From the NCBI GenBank assembly GCA_037447605.1, contig CM074816.1, positions 446,858-510,857 of the forward strand: DNA of 64,000 nucleotides, given 5' to 3'. Made by a program: the position numbers and the translations under genes. Under the pieces are notes generated by a model. The model saw nothing but the letters and a program-made list of their open reading frames with translations. It was not told the DNA's origin and made no database searches. This stretch comes from Zygnema circumcarinatum. Lineage: Eukaryota > Streptophyta > Zygnematophyceae > Zygnematales > Zygnemataceae. Shown here one piece after another: positions 1-25,850 of the stretch (position 1 is the stretch's first letter; every line of letters begins with the position of its first letter).

Positions 1-329
1 TTTAGATGCTCCACTGTATGGCTCACATGGGAAGGATGCATTCAAATCATGGTTCACATTATGGAAGACTTTGAAATTGAAACAAATCGATACAGCTCAT
101 CCAATCAATTCCTTGAAACTAAACAAACGAAGGTACACACAACAGACACGTATGAAGCATTCAGGTTGATGGTTCAACTGTGGCTCTATTTATCAAGGCG
201 CTGTACTATATAGTGCATACCATTCGATGAATAACCCCTTCACATCAAAGAAACGCTAAAGGTAGTACCGAAACAACCGTCCATCATGATCTGCAAGCAG
301 ATAACCCTCAGCTTCGTGGTTCTGCTCAC

Positions 330-2393
330 CTTAATTTCCACCTGATTGAAGATTTTGCCATTGTAGACCCCAATCACGCTTCCGATCATTTCTGGCACAA
401 TGATCATGTTGCGCAGGTGAGTGCGAACAGGCTCGGGCTTCTCGCCCTCCTCAGCCTCCCTCTTCTGCAGAGCAGAAAAGTAAATATTCATCAGCCTTTA
501 CACAGTGGATTCCCCTCTTGCAGCTGAGTCATACACACAGCACACTCCTTGCACGCGCATAACGACAAAAGGATGAAATCCACGGCGCTCCGAGAGATGA
601 CTCCCTGCTGTTGTGATCAAACTTCCATTTTACCAATACGAGGAGCATAGCTTGTTCCTTATCATTCCCTAAACTTTTATTTACTAGCCCCAACTTTACA
701 CTTCGTCCGACCATAATCTACGAGAGTGATCTGACTGTGACTTCGAGATGAGATGATTCAACAAGTCAGACACCAATATAGATTGATCTCTTCCGCGAAA
801 AGCTTCACTAAACTAAATAGATACCCTAAGCGAAGCGGGTCCATCTCTCTGCCAGACCTCAATCCGTGCTACGCAATTATGACTGAAACCTTCTCCTTCC
901 CTCGGCTAGGTCGTGTTAATTTTGACATTTCTCGAAAAAATAAAGTTCGAAACCAGTACATGATTTCCATAATTTTTTTACATGATTACATGAAATCATG
1001 TGAACTAAGTGGCAAGTGCGAACAGTGCTGTTTTGAAACTAAACCTCGAACCGCCAGGCAAAGGTTGAGACGCCCTACGGTCATATACTCTCAGTTGCAT
1101 GCGTTTCAGCAAGCTCAACACATCATCTAAAAACAAAGCCGCACATATTTAACAGTCACAATAAGAGCCCAAAGGAGACTCACCGCCTTCCTCAACTTCT
1201 TCATGAGGGCGAGAGGCTTCCTCTTCAGGCCCCTCTGAAACCTGCCAAAGAGAAGGGTAAAAAATGACAGTGTAAACAATACAGTTAGCGTCAAATGAAT
1301 TGCGTCATGAAACTAACCAGCCAAATCGACAAATGCAAACCCACTCTGGACAAGTATGAAAGTGACAACGAAAGGCTTGGTCTGGACTCTGATCATTCTG
1401 CAGCCCTTCGATTCATCCTCAACCTCACATCCCGTCTATTCCTCCACACTCAAATGCATCTGCAACGGTTGATTCGCCACAATATCAAACCTAAATACCT
1501 GAGAACCCTTGCCAACAGCAGAGCAAACGACCAGTCACAATCTGAGCCCACAAGACATACAACGAAAACTCAAACCCCACTGCAATAGTATTGACTGCTT
1601 ATAAACTACAAACCTAAAAACATTCACCATAGAAATTTAGACGCTCTAGCAATAAATTCCGGGCGTGCATAGATGTGCCCAGGACTACAGCTCCGCTTAC
1701 GAACTGTGCTTTTACAAATGAGCCTTTCTAACTCAATTCGAATTTACCAGTAATCAGCTTCTCATCTTTAACCATTCGGAAACGAACAAAACCCACTTCC
1801 TAAAAAAATCTAAACTCCTCGCGCAGTGAGAAACCCTAAACACCGAAAGCTGTTCGGTTTCACGCACCTTCTGCGAGCGCGAGCATGGAACAGCGTGACG
1901 AGCTCCTCATTGTTCATGTCCAGCAGCTGGTCCAAATCCACTCCTCGGAACGTAAACTTTCGGAACGTTCGCTTCTTGGGACCCTCGGCTGCCTCGACGT
2001 CCGCCTGCAGGAAGCCAGCGATGGAATTAATCAATTACTCATAACGATTCGACATCTGCAAAATTAGGGCATCGCAGTCTGCTCGGACACGTAACGGCCC
2101 AACGAACCCTAAAACTCTCCCTCGCTTTTCCTCTCCCCCCTCCCCTCCCCTCCCTCTCTCTCTCTCTCTCTCCCTTTCCCTCTGTCTACATCTTCCCCCC
2201 CCAGAGTCTGCAGCAGCAAACCCTAAAAACGGAGAATCCATTGAATGCCCAAAAAACTCTGCAGTACGAAACACCCAAACGGCTTAAGCACCAACGCCCT
2301 AATATCTAGCACTGAGCGCGAGGAGGAGGGATCCAGAGGGAAGCTGCGGGCAGCCACGCAAGGCGGGGCGGGGGGGGAGGGTGGGCTAACCAT
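330..2393 (-). CDS. RPS15: Cytosolic 40S ribosomal protein S15 (uS19), 3' end off window
   Basis: Ribosomal protein uS19 of the small cytosolic subunit. Three exons are clear on the minus strand: 2004-1868 (ADVEAAEG, then [20 protein letters not shown]), 1241-1184 ([19 protein letters not shown]) and 464-330 ([20 protein letters not shown] through [14 protein letters not shown]). All have GT-AG borders and matching phases. The start is inferred: plant RPS15 commonly has only the ATG in exon 1, and an ATG directly followed by GT lies at 2393-2391. The last exon (expected to begin PEMIGHYLGEF) is not found at 1-329, so it must lie beyond the left edge. Telo-boxes at about 2105 and 2220 are typical of plant ribosomal protein genes, though in this model they fall in intron 1, which is a reason to doubt the exact start. 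Product very sure; exon 1 tentative. Confidence -1.
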
Positions 2394-2525
2394 GGCGCCG
2401 GGTGGGGTCGGAGAAGGGAGGGAGGAGGAGGGAACGAGGAAAGAGGACCATGGGGGGGCGCGCGCGGCGCATATGGGGGGGTCCGGGAAGGGTTCAGGGA
2501 GGGGCCGTACCGTACGGAGAGGGAC

Positions 2526-2541
2526 GGTACAGTACTGTACC
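2526..2541. repeat. Perfect 16-bp GTAC palindrome
   Basis: GGTACAGTACTGTACC is its own reverse complement and contains three GTAC cores. Another GTAC-rich stretch lies just before it at 2505-2517. GTAC is the core of copper-response elements bound by SBP-domain factors, but a function here is only a guess. Confidence -1.
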
Positions 2542-2794
2542 AAGGGTCCACTGTACAAATAGGGTTTTAGAAGTACATGCGGTCGGATGCTGGATGTACG
2601 GCTCGTACAACAGAGGGGAGGCTGGATCCAAACCTGCATGGTTTTCGTACGGCATTTGGATGAAGTATGGAAGCAAAGTTCCTCGTGGTTTCCCATGTTG
2701 TTGCTCATGTTGTCCATGTACATCTGATGGCATCGCCATCATGAGATCAATGCCACATCATCTCCCCAATATGTACATACATTCTTAGGGTCGA

Positions 2795-2885
2795 TTTACA
2801 CCCCTCTTAGGCTAGATAAACACCTTTTTTCGCCTGTCAGATTTTTAATTTGGGATTTTTAAGGGTTTTGGGGTAATTTTTAAGA
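2795..2885. repeat. Relic related to the 15.6 kb inverted-repeat element
   Basis: The stretch CTAGATAAACACCTTTTTT, followed by CGCCTGTCAG and a T-rich run with GGGATTTTTAAGG, aligns along its length with the interior of the element at 15610-15803 (CTAGATACACACCTTTTTTT, GGCGGTCAG, GGATTTTTATGG). Terminal repeats are not evident here, so this looks like a decayed or partial copy. Confidence -1.
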
Positions 2886-3387
2886 GAGCAGTAGAGGGAT
2901 CCCATCTCCTGATTCGGTGAAAGCAAGGCGGAGCTGGCGAGGGGGCGCAGCTTGGGACATGGGCGTGGGGCGACTCGCACAATGCAGGCGGCAGGGGCTT
3001 TGGTTCTTAAGGGTTCAGGGTAGGAAACAGACCACCAGCACAAACCGGGGCTCCTTTTAGGAAAAAAAAAAAGAATAGAAAGAACAAGGTTTAAGAGATA
3101 AGGAAAGGTCGCAGTAATGACTTCATTTAACAAGCTTAAAAAAAAACTCAAAAGAACGCCCTACCCTTTCCGATATCAGTTCATCAAAACTTTCCCAAAC
3201 TGAACTGAAATTTGCTGCGCAGCCCTTCCTAGCCTACCTTAGCTATGCTCGGCGACAATTGCAAGAAAAGGAGACGCAAAGAATTGGAGACACTCGTAAT
3301 AGACCAAAAGCTCGGCCATTCGCCCCCCTTCATATGTACACTGCGGATAACGACCCTAACAGCAATCCAATCAGACGAGGCCCTCTT

Positions 3388-13938
<10,551 letters not shown>

Positions 13939-15609
13939 CTGCAAGGCAAACAAAGGGACAGAGTTTTCATGCAATGTATCCTTCCTTCCACATGCCGCAA
14001 GAGAAACAATGGACACACGACATAAATCATTTGTTGTTCCTTTTCATGTTAACTGGCCCTCAAGGTGCGCATTGTTGGATTTCACTGACTTTCGAATCTA
14101 AAACGACCCCAAATGTGCCGTTTAAGAAGACAGATGTTTACAAATGATTGCTATCTCTAAAGCTTCCGAGTGGTTGCGAAAACGAAACGTCTAAAGCCCA
14201 CTCTTGGGGCGGCTGAAAGAATTCGACCAAGCGAGAGAGAGGAAGAGGGGGGTGCGGGACGAGGGAGAGAGGGAAGGGGAATGGGAGGGACGGAGAGAGA
14301 GTAGACACAGAAGTAAAGACCGCAGTTTTTGGAACCGTATGCCCGTAGATAACCACAGAAACTGGAAAACCCTAAACTCTGCAAGCTGTATTCCTTGCTA
14401 GTTTGACATTGCTGTCATGGCCTCCTGTGACTCCAAGTACGAGCAAAGCGAGGAAACCAGCTGTAACTTGCCAGACTCGTCCGTCTGTGCATAATCAGAG
14501 AGTAGCATCTGCGGTCTGAATTTCTTGATTATTATGCACAATCTCATCGGTACGATTCTGGATTGTTCGTCCTTTGTGCAGAAACAACCAAACATCGACA
14601 TCTTAGACTTCAACAAATCCGAAAGAGTACCCTGAAGCAGGGCTTCTCTTATCAGGGTGCAATCACGCCCAACGAAATCAATGACGTCTGCACTTCACTC
14701 CAGCAATGCATACCTCGGGGACTACAATCTGCTTGGGATTTTTGAAATTTTCGCCATTTATCGCTGTGAAACCACAACCCTCTTCCCGTTCCGGCAGCAC
14801 GGATGTGCATCAAACCTTCCAAATTGATCAAATTCCTTCTTCAACAGACGTGCCCTCCAACGACTCCATGCTACTTTCCCTACAAACCCTAAAAGAGCCC
14901 TTCCTTCCTTGCCATTCGCCCGTTCACGCCGCAGGGGCCCCACGGCCTGCTCTCCTCTATATTCGGGCTCCCACTCCAGCCCCCCCTACATGGAAAACCT
15001 CTGAGAAGCCCTGAAGCAGCAGGCGCAGGTTAGTAGGGCGCGGCCGGCAGGCAGCCATGGCGGGCAGGCAAGCGCGGGGCCTTCCCCTCCGACTTTGGCG
15101 CCTCTTCTGCTTGAACGCATGGGCGGGCCAATTTTGGCGGGTGCCCGCACGTGTGAGGGGGAGGGGGGGTCGCAAGTGCGGGGCGCCAGCGGCGCGGCTG
15201 ACTGCAGGCTGACTGACTAGGACTAGGAGAGTCTAGTCATAGGCTTTTGGTCATTTCACCTATTTAGTCCCCACAATAATAGTCAGTATCGGTTGCGATA
15301 TACTGATTACTCGTTTTCTGGTCAAACATTAGTCGCCTGTCAAATTGGTCAGTAACGATCGGGATATACTGACTAAGATCAGTTTGACCACATGGTGGAA
15401 AAAGCCAACTGGAAGTTTTGGCCGGGTGGCGAAACCGTTCCAACGGATACGGACGTTCCGAAGTGCCGATCTGACGGTCGAGGCTCGGCGGAGGAACACG
15501 TGGTACATCTAACGGTCACCATCCTGATCATTATCGGGATGGTGATCCTTTCACGGTGTACCGTAGACAGTTACAGCGTCTTAAAGCACTGAACTGTAGC
15601 GCGTTCCTG

Positions 15610-15803
15610 TTAGCATAAGATACATAAGATAAAAATTAAGAAAATGCTATCTGCACACCTTCTTGTCTAGATACACACCTTTTTTTGGCGGTCAGGCTTT
15701 ATTTTAGGATTTTTATGGTATTGGGGATTTTTAAGGTGTGTACCTAGATAAAAAGGTGTGTGCATAGTAATTCCCTAAAATTATCTTATGTATCTTATGC
15801 TAA
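15610..15803. mobile_element. MITE-like element with 23-bp perfect terminal inverted repeats
   Basis: The 23 bases at 15610-15632 (TTAGCATAAG...) are exactly repeated in reverse complement at 15781-15803 (...CTTATGCTAA). Inside, a second imperfect inverted pair (GTCTAGATACACACC and GGTGTGTACCTAGAT) means the whole 194-bp unit can fold on itself. No coding capacity. TA lies at both borders and could be the target duplication, as in Tc1/mariner-type MITEs, but this is not proven. Confidence -1.
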
Positions 15804-16042
15804 AAGAGAAAATGCAGAGGCAAAAAAGAGGGCTTAGCCCCGCCCTCAAAATGGGCTTAGCTCTCCCTGAGCAAAAGTACTGGCTCCGCCACTGTTTTTC
15901 ATGGGAAGTAGAGCCCGGACAAAGAACTAAACAATGTACGTGATTCGGCGACTTGTGGAAGCCAAGCGAGCGGTGCAAAGTGTGGCAACTGCGCATCTTA
16001 GGACGTGGATCTCCTAGGGAATGGTTTGTTCATTGGTTTGTT

Positions 16043-16215
16043 CATACATACATACATACATACATACATACATACATACATACATACATACATACATACA
16101 TACATACATACATACATACATACATACATACATACATACATACATCCATCCATATATACATACATGCATCCATCCATCCATCCATCCCTCCATCCCTCCA
16201 TCCCTCCATCCCTTC
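16043..16215. repeat. (ATAC)n followed by (ATCC)n tetranucleotide arrays
   Basis: About 25 ATAC units at 16043-16145, passing into ATCC/CTCC units to about 16215. The array ends about 280 bp upstream of the PSAT1 start and could lie in its promoter or 5' leader. Confidence -1.
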
Positions 16216-16496
16216 CTCTCTGCGGCTGCGTGCGGCCCGTCAGGGCAGGCCTCGGGACAGCAACGGAAGGTGACGCTGCTGACGCCACGTCACGACATTC
16301 ATAGTGACGTATGCATGTACGGCACGCATTAGACTCTTCCTGCGATGACGGCACTTATCCACGTGCACCCGTGCCGTACCAACAGTTTGTTTGGCAGCCG
16401 ACTGTACGGACTGCTGCAGGGCCGTTCGAAACTTTTACTTTTTGAAAGGCGGGGGAGGGAGGGAAGGAGAAGCTTCTGCTCGCTGCAGCGCCATCC

Positions 16497-21963
<5,467 letters not shown>

Positions 21964-23573
21964 AAGGGTCGATCTGGTGAAGGTAATGTGCCGATCGATG
22001 CCTTTCTATTGGTCGTGGACATCAGACAGTAAAGTTTAAATAAGCTTAAATAAGCTTGAATAGACGAGCTCGTGAACATGATACTTTTTATCGTTTCAAT
22101 TGCCATGTAATGAGAAAACGCATGGGCGGGAAGGTTGTTCTATGCAGCGTCCAGGATTAGGGTTAGGGTCAAGGTTTGGGTTCATGAGAAGAAGAAGGTG
22201 GGCTGCCTGTCCCTGAATGGAGGACTTTCTTTTGCATTTTGTTCAGCTCACTCTCCGTGCCAAGTGACTAGCCGCGGAGCATAGAGCGTGTCCCCTCACT
22301 ATCATTTTCACTGCTTATGTTTGAATTGTTTGGTGTAGGAGCATGGCCATTTCAAGCCATTGGTGGATCATTTTGAGAAATATTTCCAAAATGAAAATTA
22401 AAAAATGTTTCCAAAGGAGGTCATTTATGATTCGTGCTTTTTTGAGAGTTCCTATCTGTGTCGATGTTGAACCTCTCCTCTTGGTGTCAACCTCACGCCT
22501 TTCATTGCTTAGCAGCGTGCTCCCTCTTCTTCGTGGGACTGTGCGTGGCAGAGTGCCTGGACTCTCTAGTCACTTCACATGGCTTATTCTCACACATGCT
22601 TTGTCGCTTCAGGCAGATTTGAGCCACATGTTGAAGAAAAGCATTAGTTAGTCATTATCCATATTCCTCTCCGTGCCCACATTGTGCCCATGTTCCTGCA
22701 CTCTGGGCGAGCTATGCATGTTGCAGCACTTCCCTTCAACATTCAACATTCAACACAGCATTATTCGATCCCAGGATGGCCTCTCCCTCGCTCCTCGCAT
22801 TGTTTGCTGGCCGTGACAATGACAAGGGCCGCCTGCCTCGCTAGTAGGGTTGGGGGCACGGGGGCACGGGCATGCCCGGGGGGGGGGCATGCCCCCCATT
22901 TTTGACCGTCCGTGCCCGGGGCACGCCTCCAAAAATTTTCCCCATATATTTCGTGCCCCCCCGTGCCCCCTGTCACGTGACGCTTACCTCGTACGACCGG
23001 GCCCGGGCCGGTGACGATTGTTGTGTTGAGTACTGTCCGTACTTTTCATAATTTCCGTACATTTGTACCGTTATTCGTACGTTTAGTACATTCATCTGTA
23101 CTTTCCGTACCTTCATCCGTACCATTTTTAAAATATTATATTCTTTTTGGGGCCGATTTGAATTGCTCAATGCAGTCACGTCACGGGGCACGAAAAAGGG
23201 GCATGCCCCCCCCCCAAGGGGGGGGGGGGGGCACGTGCCCCTGGTACAGTTATGTACGAAAACCGTTGGGGGAACCTGAAGACCGGTACGGCTTAACGGC
23301 CGCCAACTGCCGCCTTACAGGACCATCGGTTTTTTGGGCGCCGACAAAAAAGGGTCAGCGAGGTCAATGAAGTTGCGCCGTAGTGGACTGCCACGTGTAA
23401 AGTGAAAAAAAAAGCGGCTGTCGTTTTGCGCGAGGCGGCGAGTCTCGAATTTGTCGTTTTGCGAGCGATTCCTGTTCGCTGTTCACGAGCTGTCAGAAGC
23501 AAGCCGAAGGGGGGGGAGGAAAGGAGGAAATAAGAGAGCCTGTTCAGTGATATTGGCTGAGTTTTAAGATTCA
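21964..23573. other. Intergenic region between PSAT1 and wax synthase 1
   Basis: No gene seen. It holds the 3' flank of PSAT1, a G/C-rich fold-back unit (about 22850-23245) and the upstream region of wax synthase copy 1, with one CACGTG at 23383-23388 that lacks the paired CCAAT box seen elsewhere in the window. Confidence -1.
22850..23245. repeat. G/C-rich fold-back unit with clustered CCGTAC motifs
   Basis: Both ends carry runs of G and C with the shared blocks GGGGCATGCCCC and CGTGCCCC in opposite orientation, followed inward by CACGTGAC on one side and CACGTCAC on the other. The AT-rich centre (23030-23125) repeats CGTAC or GTAC about eight times at 10-20 bp intervals. No open frame of note. 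Possibly a non-autonomous element; borders uncertain. Confidence -1.
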
Positions 23574-24914
23574 ATGGCGGCGCAAGACGCGCGTATGCTT
23601 TCCCTGAGCCTGGCTGCGCTGCCCGCCCTCCTTCTCGCGGCGCCCCTCGCCTTCGCTGCCTCCGCCTATCTCTTCTTCTCTGTTCGCAAGCTCCCTCCCG
23701 GATGGCAGCGCCTCGCAGCTTCTCTTCCCGTCCTCGCCCTCTACGCGGTGACTCCGCGTCTTGTTGATCCTTCCCGGGACACCATGGTCAGCGGCGTACT
23801 GTTCTGCGTGCTGACATGGCTCGCCTCCTTCCGCGTGCTTTCCTTCTGCTGGGCGGAAGGCATACTGATGGAGCCCTTCGCAAACCGCGATGTGCTGCGC
23901 TTCCATGCTTCCCTTTCCCTGCCCGTTCACGCTCGGCCCGCAGACTGGCAGCCGCGGAGGGAGAGGGGAAAGAAAAAGGATGCAGATTATGGGAAGGGTG
24001 TGCTGCAATGGCTGGTTGAAGCTGCGGATTCTGACACGTGGCCCGTTCTGATTGCTCGGAGCTGCTTCAAGTGTATCTGCTTGGTTGCAGTCTGCCAAGC
24101 TTACGACTACGAAGATCGCTTGAATGCTGTGACGCTGCAAGCTCTTTACGCTCTGAACCTTTTTCTCGTTGCAAGCTTAATTTGTGATGCTTTAGCAGCT
24201 GTCGTTCAGCTTCTGCTGGGAATGCCGGTAGAGCCGCACTTCGACCAGCCGTACTTGGCCTCCTCTCTGGAAGACTTCTGGTCGCGTCGTTGGAACCTTC
24301 TCATCAGCGGACTGCTTAGGGATACCATCTACCATCCTCTCCTCCGCCTCTTAACCAGTCAGAATGCCGCGTCGGCTGCACTCTCTAATGGGAAAAGTAA
24401 TGGTAGAACTCCAGCAAGCCACTTGAATGGCTCTCAACGTCCTAAAGACTTTAAACAAGAGACGGAGATGGAAGACGGAGAGGAATATGAATCTATGCAG
24501 AAAGGGGTTCAGGGGACTCTTCGCCACCGAGCTGCCGTCTTTCAGAGCGCGACAGTGGGCAGACCTTCCACGCGTGCAGCAGCCGCAACTGTACCACTTT
24601 GGGCGCGTCTCGCAGCGATGTTCGCAAGCTTTTTTGTTTCCGGGATCATGCATGAGCTTATGGTTTTTTATCTTTCCGGGAAAGTGACGGGAGAGATGAC
24701 TGCGTTTTTCACTTTACACGGCGTTGCCACTGCCTTGGAGGCGCTAGTGAAGTCGCTTATGAAGGGGAGGGCCGGCCTTCCGCGAGTGCTTGCGGTGCCG
24801 CTCACTGTGGGATTTGCCTTTCTCACAGGGCAATGGCTCTTCTTTGCACCGCTTTTGTCTCTTGGATTGCACCAACAAGTTGTCAACAACATTCGCGACA
24901 TTCTTGGGGCTTAG
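23574..24914 (+). CDS. Wax synthase-like long-chain-alcohol O-acyltransferase, copy 1
   Basis: 446-aa intronless membrane acyltransferase of the plant wax synthase family (MBOAT-related). It is expected to join fatty acyl-CoA to a fatty alcohol at the ER. Hydrophobic segments fill the N-terminus (ALLLAAPLAFAASAYLFF) and the C-terminal half. The family signatures are PVEPHFDQPYLASSLEDFW followed by RRWNLLISGLLRDTIY (about residues 216-258), matching plant [20 protein letters not shown], and the catalytic-His motif VSGIMHEL (about 358-365). Between them lies a polar, low-conservation loop of about 80 residues. First of three tandem same-strand copies, 1.6 kb after PSAT1. Its centre resembles copy 2 and its ends copy 3. 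Substrates cannot be told from sequence. Confidence -1.
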   Translation: MAAQDARMLSLSLAALPALLLAAPLAFAASAYLFFSVRKLPPGWQRLAASLPVLALYAVTPRLVDPSRDTMVSGVLFCVLTWLASFRVLSFCWAEGILMEPFANRDVLRFHASLSLPVHARPADWQPRRERGKKKDADYGKGVLQWLVEAADSDTWPVLIARSCFKCICLVAVCQAYDYEDRLNAVTLQALYALNLFLVASLICDALAAVVQLLLGMPVEPHFDQPYLASSLEDFWSRRWNLLISGLLRDTIYHPLLRLLTSQNAASAALSNGKSNGRTPASHLNGSQRPKDFKQETEMEDGEEYESMQKGVQGTLRHRAAVFQSATVGRPSTRAAAATVPLWARLAAMFASFFVSGIMHELMVFYLSGKVTGEMTAFFTLHGVATALEALVKSLMKGRAGLPRVLAVPLTVGFAFLTGQWLFFAPLLSLGLHQQVVNNIRDILGA

Positions 24915-25850
24915 GGCACTATTCCTGTCTCCTGCTTTTCTACTTCAGATGTGTCCTGGGAAGGTGTATTGTAAGTGATGGTGAGTGGAGGTGGAGACCA
25001 TAAGGAGGAATCGCAGGGCGTGGAGTGCAGGGAGGGGCGCGGTGATGCTTGAAGAAGCAGAAAGACGAAACAGGGACGAGGTTGTATTCTGAAAGCAGGA
25101 GCTCATCGGCAACGACAAGGGTTCTCCCTGTGCTTCATGCTTCGCTGCTGCAGACTGAGAGAGGAAAAGGAGCGAGCGGCCTCTCTTTCCAAGTGAGTAG
25201 TCGCAATAACTGAGTCATATGTGCGCATTATCTGCACAAATTCCATCGTAAAACCGCAAACCACAACGCATGTACTGCGTCATCAAGGTCTGAGCCCGCT
25301 CGTGGTTTTTCGCACATCTCATCCTTCAAGCCTCGATTTGACAGGGCCGGCCGGGACCACCTCGTGGTTTCGCCTTCCGTTGACCGCCGTCAACCGCTGT
25401 TCGCCATTTTTCCAACCGTCCGCCGGCGGTTAGTCGGTTAATCGGCTAGGCGATTGGGCGGTCCCGCACTCCAGTCCAAAAAATATCCGTACTGCCACGT
25501 GGTGGAACAACACTTGGTGTACGGATGACCCAGATACGAACCTCTGGTTTTGTCGTCACTTTGCTTGTCGTTTTCTGCTGGACGACAGGAGTTCGCAGAG
25601 AGAGGGAGAGGGGAGGAGAGGCCGCGGACTGGCCATGGCGGGGCGGAGGTGGGGCTTGGGAGGCGGCGGGGGGAGGGGGGCAGAGGGAGAGGGAGGTCTT
25701 GGAGGGAAGGCGTTGTGCAGGTGGCCGGGAGAGGGAGAGGCGGGAGAGGGGCGAGGAGAGATGTAGCGAGGAAACCCAACTGCTTAAGGGAAGAGCAACG
25801 GCGTAGGGGGTGCAGAAGGTTTTGAAGATTTGGAAAAGTGAGGGCTCAGG
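24915..25850. other. Spacer between wax synthases 1 and 2
   Basis: No gene seen. GC- and GA-rich toward copy 2. A CACGTGG at 25496-25502 is followed at the usual spacing by ACTTGG instead of ATTGG, so it is a near miss to the composite site found elsewhere. Confidence -1.

Larger units (their letters stand above)
2394..3387. other. Intergenic region between RPS15 and the SET gene
   Basis: No gene seen. It holds GC-rich sequence to about 2500, a cluster of GTAC motifs at 2505-2600 including a perfect 16-bp palindrome at 2526-2541, and a relic related to the small element at 15610-15803 (see that entry). Downstream it contains the 3' flank of the minus-strand SET gene. Confidence -1.
13939..16496. 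other. Upstream region between the SET gene and PSAT1
   Basis: Divergent upstream region. On the minus strand, 14.40-14.96 kb holds exon-like pieces: an exon ending at about 14717 (NGENFKNPKQIVVPE then GT) and a following open frame after a TTCAG acceptor at about 14640 (GTLSDLLKSKMSMFGC). They could be 5' exons of the SET gene or a small separate gene; I do not recognise the product and cannot join them to the next exon. The rest holds a TIR element (15610-15803) and tetranucleotide arrays (16043-16215). Confidence -1.

Noticed and set aside
2035-2274. Open frame on the minus strand upstream of RPS15 exon 2
   Set aside because: No similarity, driven by a CT repeat, and not in the RPS15 frame across the acceptor.
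15953-16354. His-Thr-Tyr-Ile repeat proteins
   Set aside because: Frames through the (ATAC)n array.
24035-24060. CACGTGGC-N8-ATTGC inside wax synthase 1
   Set aside because: It lies in coding sequence, the last base breaks CCAAT, and the other copies change it; treated as coincidence.
25496-25520. CACGTGGT-N8-ACTTGG upstream of wax synthase 2 as a ninth composite site
   Set aside because: ATTGG is absent, so it does not meet the strict pattern.
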